This document shows, piece after piece, positions 35,579 through 43,687 of a stretch of DNA of 49,182 nucleotides. Origin of the DNA: Deltaproteobacteria bacterium HGW-Deltaproteobacteria-8 (lineage in GTDB: Bacteria; Desulfobacterota; Desulfovibrionia; Desulfovibrionales; Desulfovibrionaceae); the NCBI GenBank assembly GCA_002840405.1, contig PHAR01000004.1:235036-284217 (forward strand). Direction: 5' to 3'. Within the stretch, counting starts at the first letter, position 1; every line of letters starts with the position of its first letter. The position numbers and the translations under genes are program-made. The notes under the pieces were generated by a model, which saw only the letters and a program-made list of their open reading frames with translations, was not told the DNA's origin and did no database searches.

Positions 35579-38067
35579 TGCCCACCCCCCTGCCCGTCCA
35601 CGCGGGCTTGCATCTGATCCGGCAGGCCCAGGAAGGCGCTGGCCTGGCTGGCCACGGCCTGGTCCGAGGAGAGGTCCGTGTCGAGCTGCCGGGTGAAGGC
35701 GGTGAGCTCGCCCAGGCGCGCAAGCACGGCCTCCATGTCCGGGCGGTCGGCCACCTTGAACTTGCCCACCACCAGGTCCTGGTTCACCACCACCTGGAAG
35801 CCCAGGCCCTCCAGGATGATGCGGATGAGCTTGGCCCGGCGCTCCCGGCGGCTCTCGTCGGCCAGGCCGCCCACGAAGCGGAAATAGATGGCGTTCTGGT
35901 TCGGGTTGTCGCCCAGGTGCGCGTCGACCACGCTGAAGTGGTAGCCCAGGCGCAGGCTCAAGTTCATGTAGCCCCGGGCCACGATGGCCAGGTTCTGGCC
36001 AGCCGCGCCCGTGGGGTCGTTCATCAGCTCGTAAGTCTTGCGCAGGCCGCCCAGCACATCCCCGGCACTCAAGGCTGCCGGGTCGGTGCGCCAGGCGCTT
36101 TTGCTGCACAGGCCGCGCAGAAAGGCCACCAGCGGCGCGCAGGCCAGCTGGTCCACGGTGATCTCGTGTCCGGCGCTCTCGGCCACGCCCTCGCCCAGGC
36201 CCTCGCCGATGTCCAGCACGCGGATGTCCATGGGCACGCCCAGCTTGAGCCTGCGGGCGTCGGCCCCGTCCAGGCCGGGCTGGCGGGCGTGGATCTCGGC
36301 CAGCTCCTCCACGGCCTTCTCGTGGGCGAAATGGATGAGGTCGTGGAAGCTGCGGCAGCCCGCCGGGGTGAAGTCCGCCGCCTCCGGGTCCAGCAGGTTG
36401 AGCGGCTGGATCAGCCGCAGGATGCGCCGCAAAAGCGCGTACTCCTGGTCGCCGGGGTCGAGCTCCGGGCCAAAGGAGCGCAGCCGCAGCAGCGGCTCCA
36501 GCACACCCTGGTAGACCGTGCCGCTCTGGGCGTCGGCCGAGGCGTCCACCGTGACGTCCGCGCCCATGGGCAGCAGCGTGAGCGCGCCCGGCAAACCGAA
36601 CAGGGCCGGAACGCGGTACTCGCGCGCGATGGTGGCCAGGTGCCCCACCGTGGTCCCGACCTCGGTGACCAGGGCGCTGGCCCGGCGCAGCACCGGGCTT
36701 AGGCGCGGCGCGGCCACATGGGCCACGGCCACCGCGCCCAGGGGAAAGTCCTCGGGGTCGTCGCCCGCGCGCACGTGCACCACGCGCCCGGCCCCCACAC
36801 CCGCCTGGGCGACGCTGCCGCCGCAGGCCAGCACCACCGCCCCGGCCAGGATCTCGTCCAGCTCCTCCGGGGCCTCCTCCATGCGGGCCAGGGGCCGCGT
36901 GGACGTGAGCAGGAGCCGCCCCCTGGGGGTCAAGATCCAGCCGAGCTCCTGGGGCGCGCCCAGCACCCGCTCCACGGCCATGCAGGCCTCGGCCAGGTCG
37001 GCCAGGGTCTTGGTGGACAAGAGCGCCGTGCCGCGCAGCAGCCCGTTCTTCAGCAGCGACAAGGGGGAGCCGCCGTCCGGGTGGTCGAAGTTGCCGGGCT
37101 TGGCCAAAATCTCCGAGCGCATGGCCCGAAAGGGATAGCTGCGCCGCACCAGGTGGCGCTCCACGCCTTTGCCGGGGGCGCTGCCGCCGCCCGCGTCGCC
37201 TTCCACGGACTGCCCGGGCTTGGCTGTTCCAGGCTGGGACACGCTGACGGACAGGGCGTCACGCTTGGACCAGGTGTGGTCCAGGGTCCGCACCACCCCG
37301 CGCAGGGCCGGTTCCGGAGCCTCGCGCACGCTGACGGACAGCTCCGCGTCGGCCCGCGCGCCCGTGGCGCTAGAAATATGGCGCGTGAGGGCGAGGCGGA
37401 TGACCAGGGGCAGGTCGTCGAGGTGCCGGGCCAGGGCCAGGGGCTCGCCGGGCAGGTCCGCCGCGCCGAGCCGGTGCACGGCCACGGCCAGGGGGCAGGC
37501 CCGGCCGCAGCGGCGGCGCAGGGCTGCGGCCTCGCGCTGCAGGCTCTCCTTCAGCTCCGGGGGGCAGGTCTTGTGGGCCAGCAGCTGGCGCACGCCCGCG
37601 GCCGTGAGGGCGAAGCCGTCCTGCATGGGCAGGCCGAAGCGGTGCTTGAGCTCGGCCAGGCTGGCCACGCCCGCGCCCACGGCCTGCTCGGTCTCCCAGC
37701 CGATGTCGGTGAAGGACAGCACCGGAGGCAGGGCTGCGGGATCCGGCCCGCCAGCCAGGATGTCGTCCAGCAGGGTGCGCAGGGCCTGGTAGCGGTCGAA
37801 GAGCTCGACATAACGGTCGCCGGTCAGGTTGTTCAGGCGGTAGACCACGCGCTGCACAAGCAGGCCCAGGTCGCGCACGGATTTTTCGAGAAAGGCGCGG
37901 TCGAAGATGTACTCGCCGCCCAGGGCGCGCTCGAGCCCGGCCATGAGCTCCAGGGCGTCGGTGTTGTGCTCCAGGATCAGGCGGAAGTTGTGGAACAGGG
38001 AGCGCATGGCCACGGACGTGGGCCGCTTTGTGCGGTCCTGACCGGGCTTGGAGAAGAGCTTTCCCAT
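35575..38067 (-). CDS. PEP-synthase-like protein 2, ATP-binding site degenerate
   Basis: 830 residues, same architecture as its neighbours. The helical N-terminus has FRLILEHNTDALELMAGLER. The ATP-grasp region (~130-395) has lost VRSSA, the acidic pair and SFAGQ; a low-complexity Gly/Ser/Pro stretch (~278-302) sits in its place. Only the fringe motifs (FGLPMQDGFALT, LLLTSTRPL) remain. The phosphohistidine domain is kept, with H476 in TTVGHLATIAREY, and the C-terminal domain is kept (IQPLNLLD, FHDLIHFAHEKAVEEL, YFRFVGG). It is probably a phosphoacceptor or scaffold that depends on a partner for ATP (inference). AAGGGA precedes the ATG; the stop overlaps the next start. Confidence 0.83.
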   Translation of the reverse strand: MGKLFSKPGQDRTKRPTSVAMRSLFHNFRLILEHNTDALELMAGLERALGGEYIFDRAFLEKSVRDLGLLVQRVVYRLNNLTGDRYVELFDRYQALRTLLDDILAGGPDPAALPPVLSFTDIGWETEQAVGAGVASLAELKHRFGLPMQDGFALTAAGVRQLLAHKTCPPELKESLQREAAALRRRCGRACPLAVAVHRLGAADLPGEPLALARHLDDLPLVIRLALTRHISSATGARADAELSVSVREAPEPALRGVVRTLDHTWSKRDALSVSVSQPGTAKPGQSVEGDAGGGSAPGKGVERHLVRRSYPFRAMRSEILAKPGNFDHPDGGSPLSLLKNGLLRGTALLSTKTLADLAEACMAVERVLGAPQELGWILTPRGRLLLTSTRPLARMEEAPEELDEILAGAVVLACGGSVAQAGVGAGRVVHVRAGDDPEDFPLGAVAVAHVAAPRLSPVLRRASALVTEVGTTVGHLATIAREYRVPALFGLPGALTLLPMGADVTVDASADAQSGTVYQGVLEPLLRLRSFGPELDPGDQEYALLRRILRLIQPLNLLDPEAADFTPAGCRSFHDLIHFAHEKAVEELAEIHARQPGLDGADARRLKLGVPMDIRVLDIGEGLGEGVAESAGHEITVDQLACAPLVAFLRGLCSKSAWRTDPAALSAGDVLGGLRKTYELMNDPTGAAGQNLAIVARGYMNLSLRLGYHFSVVDAHLGDNPNQNAIYFRFVGGLADESRRERRAKLIRIILEGLGFQVVVNQDLVVGKFKVADRPDMEAVLARLGELTAFTRQLDTDLSSDQAVASQASAFLGLPDQMQARVDGQGGGQ

Positions 38068-38169
38068 GCGATCCCTTGCGGCGGCCCCTGCGGTGGGTCA
38101 TCCGCCTTTTCGTTTTGAAACATCCGCTGCGCCGGAAGGCCCCAGCAGCAGCCCTCCTTCAGTCCGGCC

Positions 38170-38586
38170 TCAACCGGCCCGCAACCCCTTGTCCAGGCGC
38201 TGCTTGTCCTCGATGCGCCGCACCGTGTCCAGAATGTCCGAGAGCTTGAACGGTTTGGCCACGAAGTCGAACGCGCCCTTGCGGAAGGACTCCTTGGCCG
38301 TGTCCAGCGTGGCGAAGCCGGTGATGACCACCACCCCGGTGTCCGGCGAAAGCTCCTTGACCCGGGTCAGGAAGCGCATGCCGTCCACGCCCTCCATCTT
38401 GAGGTCGGTGATGACGATGTCAAAGCGCGTCTCCTCCACGCGTGAGAGGGCGCTGGCGCTGTCCGTGAAGGTCTCCACCTCGTACCCGGCCTTCTGGAAG
38501 GAGGGCTTGAGGCGCTTGCAGACGATGGGCTCATCGTCCAGGATCAGGATGCGGGTCTTGCCACCCGGCTTGATGTCGTCAGTCAT
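38170..38586 (-). CDS. Stand-alone receiver protein between PEP-synthase-like genes
   Basis: A 138-residue receiver with D17/D18 in LILDDEP, phosphoacceptor D61 in IVITDLKMEGVDGM, and the late lysine in FVAKPFK. It has no output domain. Its first helix (VCKRLKPSFQKAGYEVETFT) resembles the receiver of the sigma-54 activator at 45179 (VCRRLSQMLARDGYEVEAFT). Because that region sets kinase specificity, both are probably phosphorylated by the kinase at 43688. The start overlaps the end of PEP-synthase-like protein 1 by eight bases; 102 bp separate its stop from the next gene. Confidence 0.9.
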   Translation of the reverse strand: MTDDIKPGGKTRILILDDEPIVCKRLKPSFQKAGYEVETFTDSASALSRVEETRFDIVITDLKMEGVDGMRFLTRVKELSPDTGVVVITGFATLDTAKESFRKGAFDFVAKPFKLSDILDTVRRIEDKQRLDKGLRAG

Positions 38587-41197
38587 TGCGCACCTCCAGA
38601 AGGGGCGTGATGCGTTTGAGAAATTCCTCGGCGTGGCGGCCGATGTCCTCGTCCTCGCGCAGGCACACGTCCAGTTGCCGAGTGTAGCCGATGAGCCCGC
38701 CCAGGACCAGCATCTTCTCCCGCATGCGGTCTGGCGGGAGCTTCTTGATGCGGCCCACCACCAGGTCGCCGTGGACCTCCACCCGGAAGTCCAGACGCTC
38801 CAGGATCAGGGCGATGCAGCGCGCCCGGCGGGACCGGCGCATGAAGTCCGTGACCCCGCCGAGGAAGCGGAAGTAGATGTAGTTGTCGTTGACGCGCTCG
38901 CCGATGTAGGCGTCGATGATGTTGAAGTGATAGCCCAGGCGCAGGTGCAGGTTCATGTACTCGTGCGACACCACGGCCAGGTTGCGGCCGATCTTGCCGG
39001 GCGCGGCCGAGGCCGAGCTGAAGGTCCGGGTGAAGCTCGACATGAAGCTGCCGAGGTCCACGCTCATGGGCTCGGTGGACCACATGCCGGACTGGGTGAG
39101 GCCGTCGAGCAACGCGCCCAGCGGCACCGAGTCCAGCTCGTCCTGGCGCACGTCGCGGTCCTCGGGCGAGGGCACGGGGCCGGAGTCCAGATCGATGACC
39201 ATGAGCCCCAGGGGTTGCGCCGAGGTCAGGCGCCTCTGCGTGGCCCCGCTGCGGTGCCAGTGGCGCTCGCTCACCTCGATGAGCTCCTCCACGGCCTTCT
39301 CGTGGATCCAGCGGGTGATGTCGTGGAAGGTGCGGCAGGCCGAGGCCTTGAACTGCTCGCTGTGCGGGTCCACCAGGTTCAGGGGCACGATGCGCTTCAA
39401 AAGCCGCCGCAGCAGCCGGTACTCGGCGGACTCCTCGAAGGACTCCTCGCTGGTCAGCTCAAACCTGCAGAGCTCCTGCACGGCCCCGCGGAACACCGCG
39501 TTCCGGGTGGTGTCCAGCGTGATCTCGTCGCCGGTCTTGAGCAGGCTGGTGGCCACGCCGGTGTTGACCACGGCAGGCACCCGGTACTCCCGCGCCAGGG
39601 CCGACATGTGCCCGGTGGCCGAGCCCACGTCGGTGATGATGCCCTGGGCCGCGCGCATGACGCGCGAAAAGCGCGGCGAGGTGTGGTGGGTGACCAGGAT
39701 GGCCCCGTTGGGGAAATGCGCCAGGTCCGCATCGTTGCGGGCCACAAAGACCTTGCCCACGGCCACGCCGTGCTGGACCACGGTGCCCTTGCCGGAAAAG
39801 ATGACCTCGGCGTTGCGCGTGGCGTCGACCACGCTCATGGACGGGTCCGGGCAGGACAGGGCCTGGCGCGGCTGCATGTTCAGCGGCCGGGCCTGAAGGA
39901 TGTACAAAACGTCCTGGGCGTCGAAGGACCACTCCACGTCCTGGGGCCGCTTGTAGAACCGCTCGATGGTCATGGCCGTCTGGGCCAGGCGCTGGATGCG
40001 CGCGGGCGAGAGGCAGGGCATGTCGCGCAGCGCGGGCTCCACGTCCGCAAGGCCCGTGCCGCCCCCGGCCAGGGCCGTCAGCCGCAGCGGCTTGTGCGCG
40101 ATCTCGGCGGAGCGCACCGCGTGCGTCGGGGTGCGGTCGATGAAATAGGTGTCGGTCTCGGCCGTGCCGTCCACCACGGGCGCGCCCAGGCCCCAGGTGG
40201 CGGAGATGACCATGGCGTCCTCCTCGCGCGCCAGGGGCGCGTAGGTGTACAGCGCGCCGCTGACCTCGGCCTCGACCATGGCCTGGCAGCCCACGGCCAT
40301 GGCCGTCTCGTTCTCCTTGTAGTTCCGGTGCAGGCGGTAGCGCCAGACCTCCGGCGAATAGGCCCCGGCCAGCACGCGCTTGTAGGCCGAGAGCACCTTG
40401 TCCGCAGGCACGGCCAGCACGCTCTCGTACTGCCCGGCGAAGCTGAACTCGGCGTCCTCGCCCCAGGCGCTGCTGCGCACCGCGAAGAGCGTGGCCTTGC
40501 CGCCGTGGCGGGCGGCCAGCACGTCGAGCATGGCAGCGATCTGCTGGGCCACGGGCCGGGGCACCTCGCCCTCCAGGATGCGCGTGCGGATGTCCAGGGA
40601 CAGCGCGTCCAGGGCGCCCTCGTCGGCCTCCGAGCCTGAAAGCGGCCCCTGGTCCAGACGGGCAAGGCCCTCCTCGACCCGGCGCGTCACATCGTTGTGC
40701 GCCATGAAGTCGAAGAAGGCCTTGCTGGTGATGACGAAGCCGTCCGGCGTGGGAAGGCCCAGGAGGTTGCGCACGTCGCCCAGGTGGGCCAGCTTGTTGC
40801 CGGCCTCCTCGCTCACGTCGCGGTTCAGGTCCTCCAGCGGCATGGTCAGGCTGGTGTTGGGAAACGAATGCCGTCCGGCCAGCTCCTCTTCGATCTGGTG
40901 CTGAATGCTCTCAAAGGCCAGGAACAGGTCCACGTTCTTGCGCTGGGTCAACACGCTCAAGTCCGAGATCAGCTTGAACACCAGGTCGCCCAGGCGCTCG
41001 CAGGCCGAGACAATGTACTGCCCGTCAAAGACGTACTCGCCGCTCAGCTTGTCGCCCATGTCGGCCATGAGCTCCAGGATGGCGTTGTTGCGCGTCAGGA
41101 TCATCTCGAACTTCTTGAACTGCACGGCAAAGGGGACCGGCGGCCTCTTGGGCCGCCAGAAGGCGAACATGTCCCGGATGCCGGAGAGACTCAACAT
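38579..41197 (-). CDS. PEP-synthase-like protein 1 (ATP-grasp + phosphohistidine domain + novel C-terminal domain)
   Basis: 872 residues. The N-terminal helical region is at ~25-125 (FKKFEMILTRNNAILELMAD). The ATP-grasp domain is at ~130-440 with VRSSAWGED (R241, E247, D248), FSFAGQYES, CQAMVEAEVSGALYT, WGLGAPVV and LYILQARPL. The mobile domain has phosphohistidine H530 in GSATGHMSALAREY. The C-terminal domain is at ~595-872 (IVPLNLVD, FHDITRWIHEKAVEEL, YIYFRFLGG, RRARCIALILERL) with no PEP barrel. Canonical PEP synthase forms PEP from pyruvate and ATP; here the carbon-substrate domain is replaced, so a different acceptor is likely. It starts nine bases after the TIGR02186 gene. Confidence 0.87.
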   Translation of the reverse strand: MLSLSGIRDMFAFWRPKRPPVPFAVQFKKFEMILTRNNAILELMADMGDKLSGEYVFDGQYIVSACERLGDLVFKLISDLSVLTQRKNVDLFLAFESIQHQIEEELAGRHSFPNTSLTMPLEDLNRDVSEEAGNKLAHLGDVRNLLGLPTPDGFVITSKAFFDFMAHNDVTRRVEEGLARLDQGPLSGSEADEGALDALSLDIRTRILEGEVPRPVAQQIAAMLDVLAARHGGKATLFAVRSSAWGEDAEFSFAGQYESVLAVPADKVLSAYKRVLAGAYSPEVWRYRLHRNYKENETAMAVGCQAMVEAEVSGALYTYAPLAREEDAMVISATWGLGAPVVDGTAETDTYFIDRTPTHAVRSAEIAHKPLRLTALAGGGTGLADVEPALRDMPCLSPARIQRLAQTAMTIERFYKRPQDVEWSFDAQDVLYILQARPLNMQPRQALSCPDPSMSVVDATRNAEVIFSGKGTVVQHGVAVGKVFVARNDADLAHFPNGAILVTHHTSPRFSRVMRAAQGIITDVGSATGHMSALAREYRVPAVVNTGVATSLLKTGDEITLDTTRNAVFRGAVQELCRFELTSEESFEESAEYRLLRRLLKRIVPLNLVDPHSEQFKASACRTFHDITRWIHEKAVEELIEVSERHWHRSGATQRRLTSAQPLGLMVIDLDSGPVPSPEDRDVRQDELDSVPLGALLDGLTQSGMWSTEPMSVDLGSFMSSFTRTFSSASAAPGKIGRNLAVVSHEYMNLHLRLGYHFNIIDAYIGERVNDNYIYFRFLGGVTDFMRRSRRARCIALILERLDFRVEVHGDLVVGRIKKLPPDRMREKMLVLGGLIGYTRQLDVCLREDEDIGRHAEEFLKRITPLLEVRND

Positions 41198-41206
41198 AAC
41201 CGCGTC

Positions 41207-41980
41207 CTAGTGTGCTCCCTTGCTCTGGAACACCAGCCCGATGGCCAGGCCGCTCAACAATGCCACGATGGTGGCCAGGATGCCATAGACAAGCGAATGG
41301 TTGAAGGCCACGTCGGCCAGCTTGGCCGGGATGCCCACCAGCTCCACCGGCACGCCGGTCTTGCCGCTGGCGGCAAGCTTGCCATCCTTCAGCGCCAGCA
41401 CCTCGACGCTGTACTCGCCGGGCAGGAGCTTCGAGGGCACGGGCATGACCGCGCGGAACTCCTGGCTCGCGCCGTCCGCAGGGCTCAAGGTCACGCCGCC
41501 CCGCACCTCGCGGTACAGGCCTTCCTCGCGCCGCAGCTTGAGCAGCTCCAGGCGATTGACCGGGGTGTCCTTGTCTGCCGGGGTGATGACGATGTCCTGG
41601 GACACCTGCTCCAGGCGATACGGGGCCGCAGCTGCGCCCAAGGCGTCCAGATCCTTGGAGGCCGTGACCAGATACACCGAGGGCACCTCGTCGATGGTCA
41701 GGGAAGCCAGGTTCATCCAGAGCAGGCCCAGGGCGCGGCCCTTCTCCTTCATGTGCAACTCGGTGCGCGCGCCCACAAAGCGCACCACCACGTCGCTGCC
41801 GGCCGGGGCCTTGCCCGTGACCGTGAGCGTGGTGCCATCATAGGTGGCGCCGATCTTCACCGAGGGCGGGCTCACGACGAGGTCCAGGCCGCCCGGAGCG
41901 AAGTTCGCGGCCAGGGCCGCCGCCGGAAGAACCAGCAGGACGGCGAACAGGGTGATGAGGCTTATCTTCAATCCGCGCAT
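41207..41980 (-). CDS. TIGR02186-type protein, exported with a C-terminal membrane anchor
   Basis: 257 residues. A signal peptide (ISLITLFAVLLVLPAAALAA) is followed by a beta-rich periplasmic domain (LDLVVSPPSVKIGATYDGTT, VVRFVGARTELHMKEKGR, LPGEYSVEVLALKDG) and a single C-terminal helix at ~228-250 with a short cytoplasmic tail. The overall pattern is that of the TIGR02186 conserved hypothetical family, which commonly accompanies TauE/SafE proteins. It may be the periplasmic partner of the adjacent transporter, two bases upstream. Biochemical function is unknown. Confidence 0.78.
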   Translation of the reverse strand: MRGLKISLITLFAVLLVLPAAALAANFAPGGLDLVVSPPSVKIGATYDGTTLTVTGKAPAGSDVVVRFVGARTELHMKEKGRALGLLWMNLASLTIDEVPSVYLVTASKDLDALGAAAAPYRLEQVSQDIVITPADKDTPVNRLELLKLRREEGLYREVRGGVTLSPADGASQEFRAVMPVPSKLLPGEYSVEVLALKDGKLAASGKTGVPVELVGIPAKLADVAFNHSLVYGILATIVALLSGLAIGLVFQSKGAH

Positions 41981-41982
41981 GG

Positions 41983-42942
41983 CTAGTGTCCTCCCACGTA
42001 GGCCAGCAGAACGCTTGGCGTGGCCAGCAGGCCGTAGAGCATCTTGCCCATGACCACCAGCACCAGCGAGGCCAGCAGAATCTTCAGTTGTTCGCCGTGC
42101 AGGCGCTTGCCGACCTTGGCGCCGATCTGCGCGCCGAAGGACGAGCCCAGGAGCAGGATCAGGGCCAGGACAAAGTCCACGGTGTGGTTCTCCACAGACT
42201 GCATGATGGTCACGTTGACGCAGGTGAACAGGATCTGGAACAGGCTGGTGCCGACCACCACATGCATGGGCATGCGCAGCAGGTAGACCATGACCGGGAC
42301 CATGATGAAGCCGCCGCCCACGCCCATGATGGCCGACAGCACGCCGACCAGCACGCCCAGCACCAGGGGCATGAGCACGGACAGGCGGATGCCGGAGCGC
42401 GGGAAGTCCATCTGCCAGGGCATGGCCTTGATGCAGCGCGCATAGGCCGACTCTTTCTTCGGCTTTTGCGGCTCGGCGCCGGCTTCCTGGGAGGACTGGG
42501 CCGGCTTCTTGTTCTTGCGCATGGCCTGCAGGCTCTCCAGGAACATGTAGCCGCCCACAAAGCCCAGCATGAGCACATAGGTGATGTTGATCAGAAAATC
42601 CGCGTTGCCCATGGCCCGCAAGACCTTGATGACCTGGACGCCAAGGGTGCCGCCCAGCACGCCGCCCACAAGCAGCAGCAGGCCCATCTTGAAGTCCACG
42701 TTGCCCATGCGGAAATGCGCCAGCGTGCCCGAGGTGGACGCGCCCACGATCTGGTTGGAGTCCGAGGCCGCAGCCACGGTGGGCGGGATGCCCATCATGA
42801 TCAGAAGCGGCGTCATCAGAAAGCCTCCGCCGACACCGAAGATGCCGGAGAGCAGGCCTACCGCGACGCCCAGGCCCAGGACTGCGGCCACGTTGACGCT
42901 GTTGCCAGCGATGGGAAGGTAGAGATGCAGCGGTATGGCCAT
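41983..42942 (-). CDS. TauE/SafE-family transmembrane transporter (module 2)
   Basis: A 319-residue protein with the duplicated TauE/SafE motif: first half GLGVAVGLLSGIFGVGGGFL, second half GVLVGVLSAIMGVGGGFIMV. Eight or so membrane helices are interrupted by a charged cytoplasmic loop (MRKNKKPAQSSQEAGAEPQK). The ATG at 42942 follows AAGGGG; a TTG three bases upstream is the only alternative. It starts just after the Usp stop and is followed two bases later by the TIGR02186 gene. It is probably an anion or organosulfur exporter; the substrate is not identifiable. Confidence 0.88.
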   Translation of the reverse strand: MAIPLHLYLPIAGNSVNVAAVLGLGVAVGLLSGIFGVGGGFLMTPLLIMMGIPPTVAAASDSNQIVGASTSGTLAHFRMGNVDFKMGLLLLVGGVLGGTLGVQVIKVLRAMGNADFLINITYVLMLGFVGGYMFLESLQAMRKNKKPAQSSQEAGAEPQKPKKESAYARCIKAMPWQMDFPRSGIRLSVLMPLVLGVLVGVLSAIMGVGGGFIMVPVMVYLLRMPMHVVVGTSLFQILFTCVNVTIMQSVENHTVDFVLALILLLGSSFGAQIGAKVGKRLHGEQLKILLASLVLVVMGKMLYGLLATPSVLLAYVGGH

Positions 42943-42945
42943 CAA

Positions 42946-43386
42946 TTACCCCTTGTGCGTCTGAAGGTTCACGTTCTTTTTCGGGGAAACCACTTCCACT
43001 CGGCAGGAAACGCGGTGGCGTATCCTCTGCAACCAGGACGACTCCGCATCCTGAGACCGGCCGTCCCCCCGACCGTCCCCATCCATGGCCTCGACCACAA
43101 GCAATGTGGTCCGGTCATGCTCCACAAAACGGATGACCTCTTCCACAAAGCCGCCCTCGGCCACGAAGTGCTGGATGCGCACCCCCTCGGCCTTGGCGGC
43201 CTCGATGCGCAGCTCCAGGCGGTTCTTCACGGCGTCCTCGCTAAAGGCCGCAGCGCCCACAAGCTGGGGCGGCAGCACCCGCAGCACCGAGACCTGGGCG
43301 CCGATGCGCCCGGCCAGGGCAATGGACCGGGACAAGGCCTCCCAGCCCCCGTGCGCGCCGTCCATGCAGACAAGAATCCGTTCCAT
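42946..43386 (-). CDS. Usp-like protein (module 2), first gene of the sigma-54 operon
   Basis: 146 residues in a single Usp-like fold: MERILVCMDGAHGGWEALSR, LAGRIGAQVSVLRVLPPQ, a central RLELRIEAAKAEGVRIQHFV and TTLLVVEAM. A C-terminal basic end (RHRVSCRVEVVSPKK) takes the place of the usual last strand. The Gly-rich ATP motif is not evident. GGGGAG lies just before the ATG at 43386; the longer open frame to 43524 runs across the promoter and is rejected. It is co-transcribed with TauE/SafE. Confidence 0.82.
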   Translation of the reverse strand: MERILVCMDGAHGGWEALSRSIALAGRIGAQVSVLRVLPPQLVGAAAFSEDAVKNRLELRIEAAKAEGVRIQHFVAEGGFVEEVIRFVEHDRTTLLVVEAMDGDGRGDGRSQDAESSWLQRIRHRVSCRVEVVSPKKNVNLQTHKG

Positions 43387-43415
43387 GTGTCTCCCCTGTC
43401 GAATGCAGGGTCTAA

Positions 43416-43431
43416 AGCAACGGCGGTGCCA
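43416..43431 (-). promoter_or_regulatory. Sigma-54 (-24/-12) promoter of the module 2 operon
   Basis: On the minus strand TGGCAC-CGCCG-TTGCT matches the sigma-54 consensus TGGCAC-N5-TTGCW exactly, with correct GG/GC spacing. Predicted transcription start is about 43405, roughly 20 bases before the Usp ATG. A sigma-54 activator gene lies divergently nearby. The AT-rich stretch at 43443-43475 could hold enhancer or IHF sites. Confidence 0.88.
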
Positions 43432-43687
43432 TGCAGTGCAACTTCCCGCAATATCGGTATTTTCTAAATCGTCATGGGGCCTGGCGCGCCTGGAAGGGGC
43501 CGGTGGCGTTCCAGATCGAAACACGCCTGGTCACCCCATCCGGGCCTTGTGCCGATTTGAAACAGGAGTATAGGAAAGGCAGCCCGGAGACGGCTGTTTG
43601 CCAGGGCCGCCAGTGGAACGATGCTTGCTCAAGCCTCGCAGGCGCGGCTTCCCGCGCGCCGCAACCCGAGCAGGAGAACGATTGACA

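Noticed and set aside
33140-35617. 825-codon plus-strand ORF opposite PEP-synthase-like protein 3
   Set aside because: Shadow frame rich in Gly/Ala/His/Arg/Gln, without domains; the minus strand carries clear motifs.
43431-43685. 84-codon plus-strand ORF in the module 2 divergent region
   Set aside because: It overlaps the sigma-54 promoter region, has no ribosome site and no recognisable sequence.
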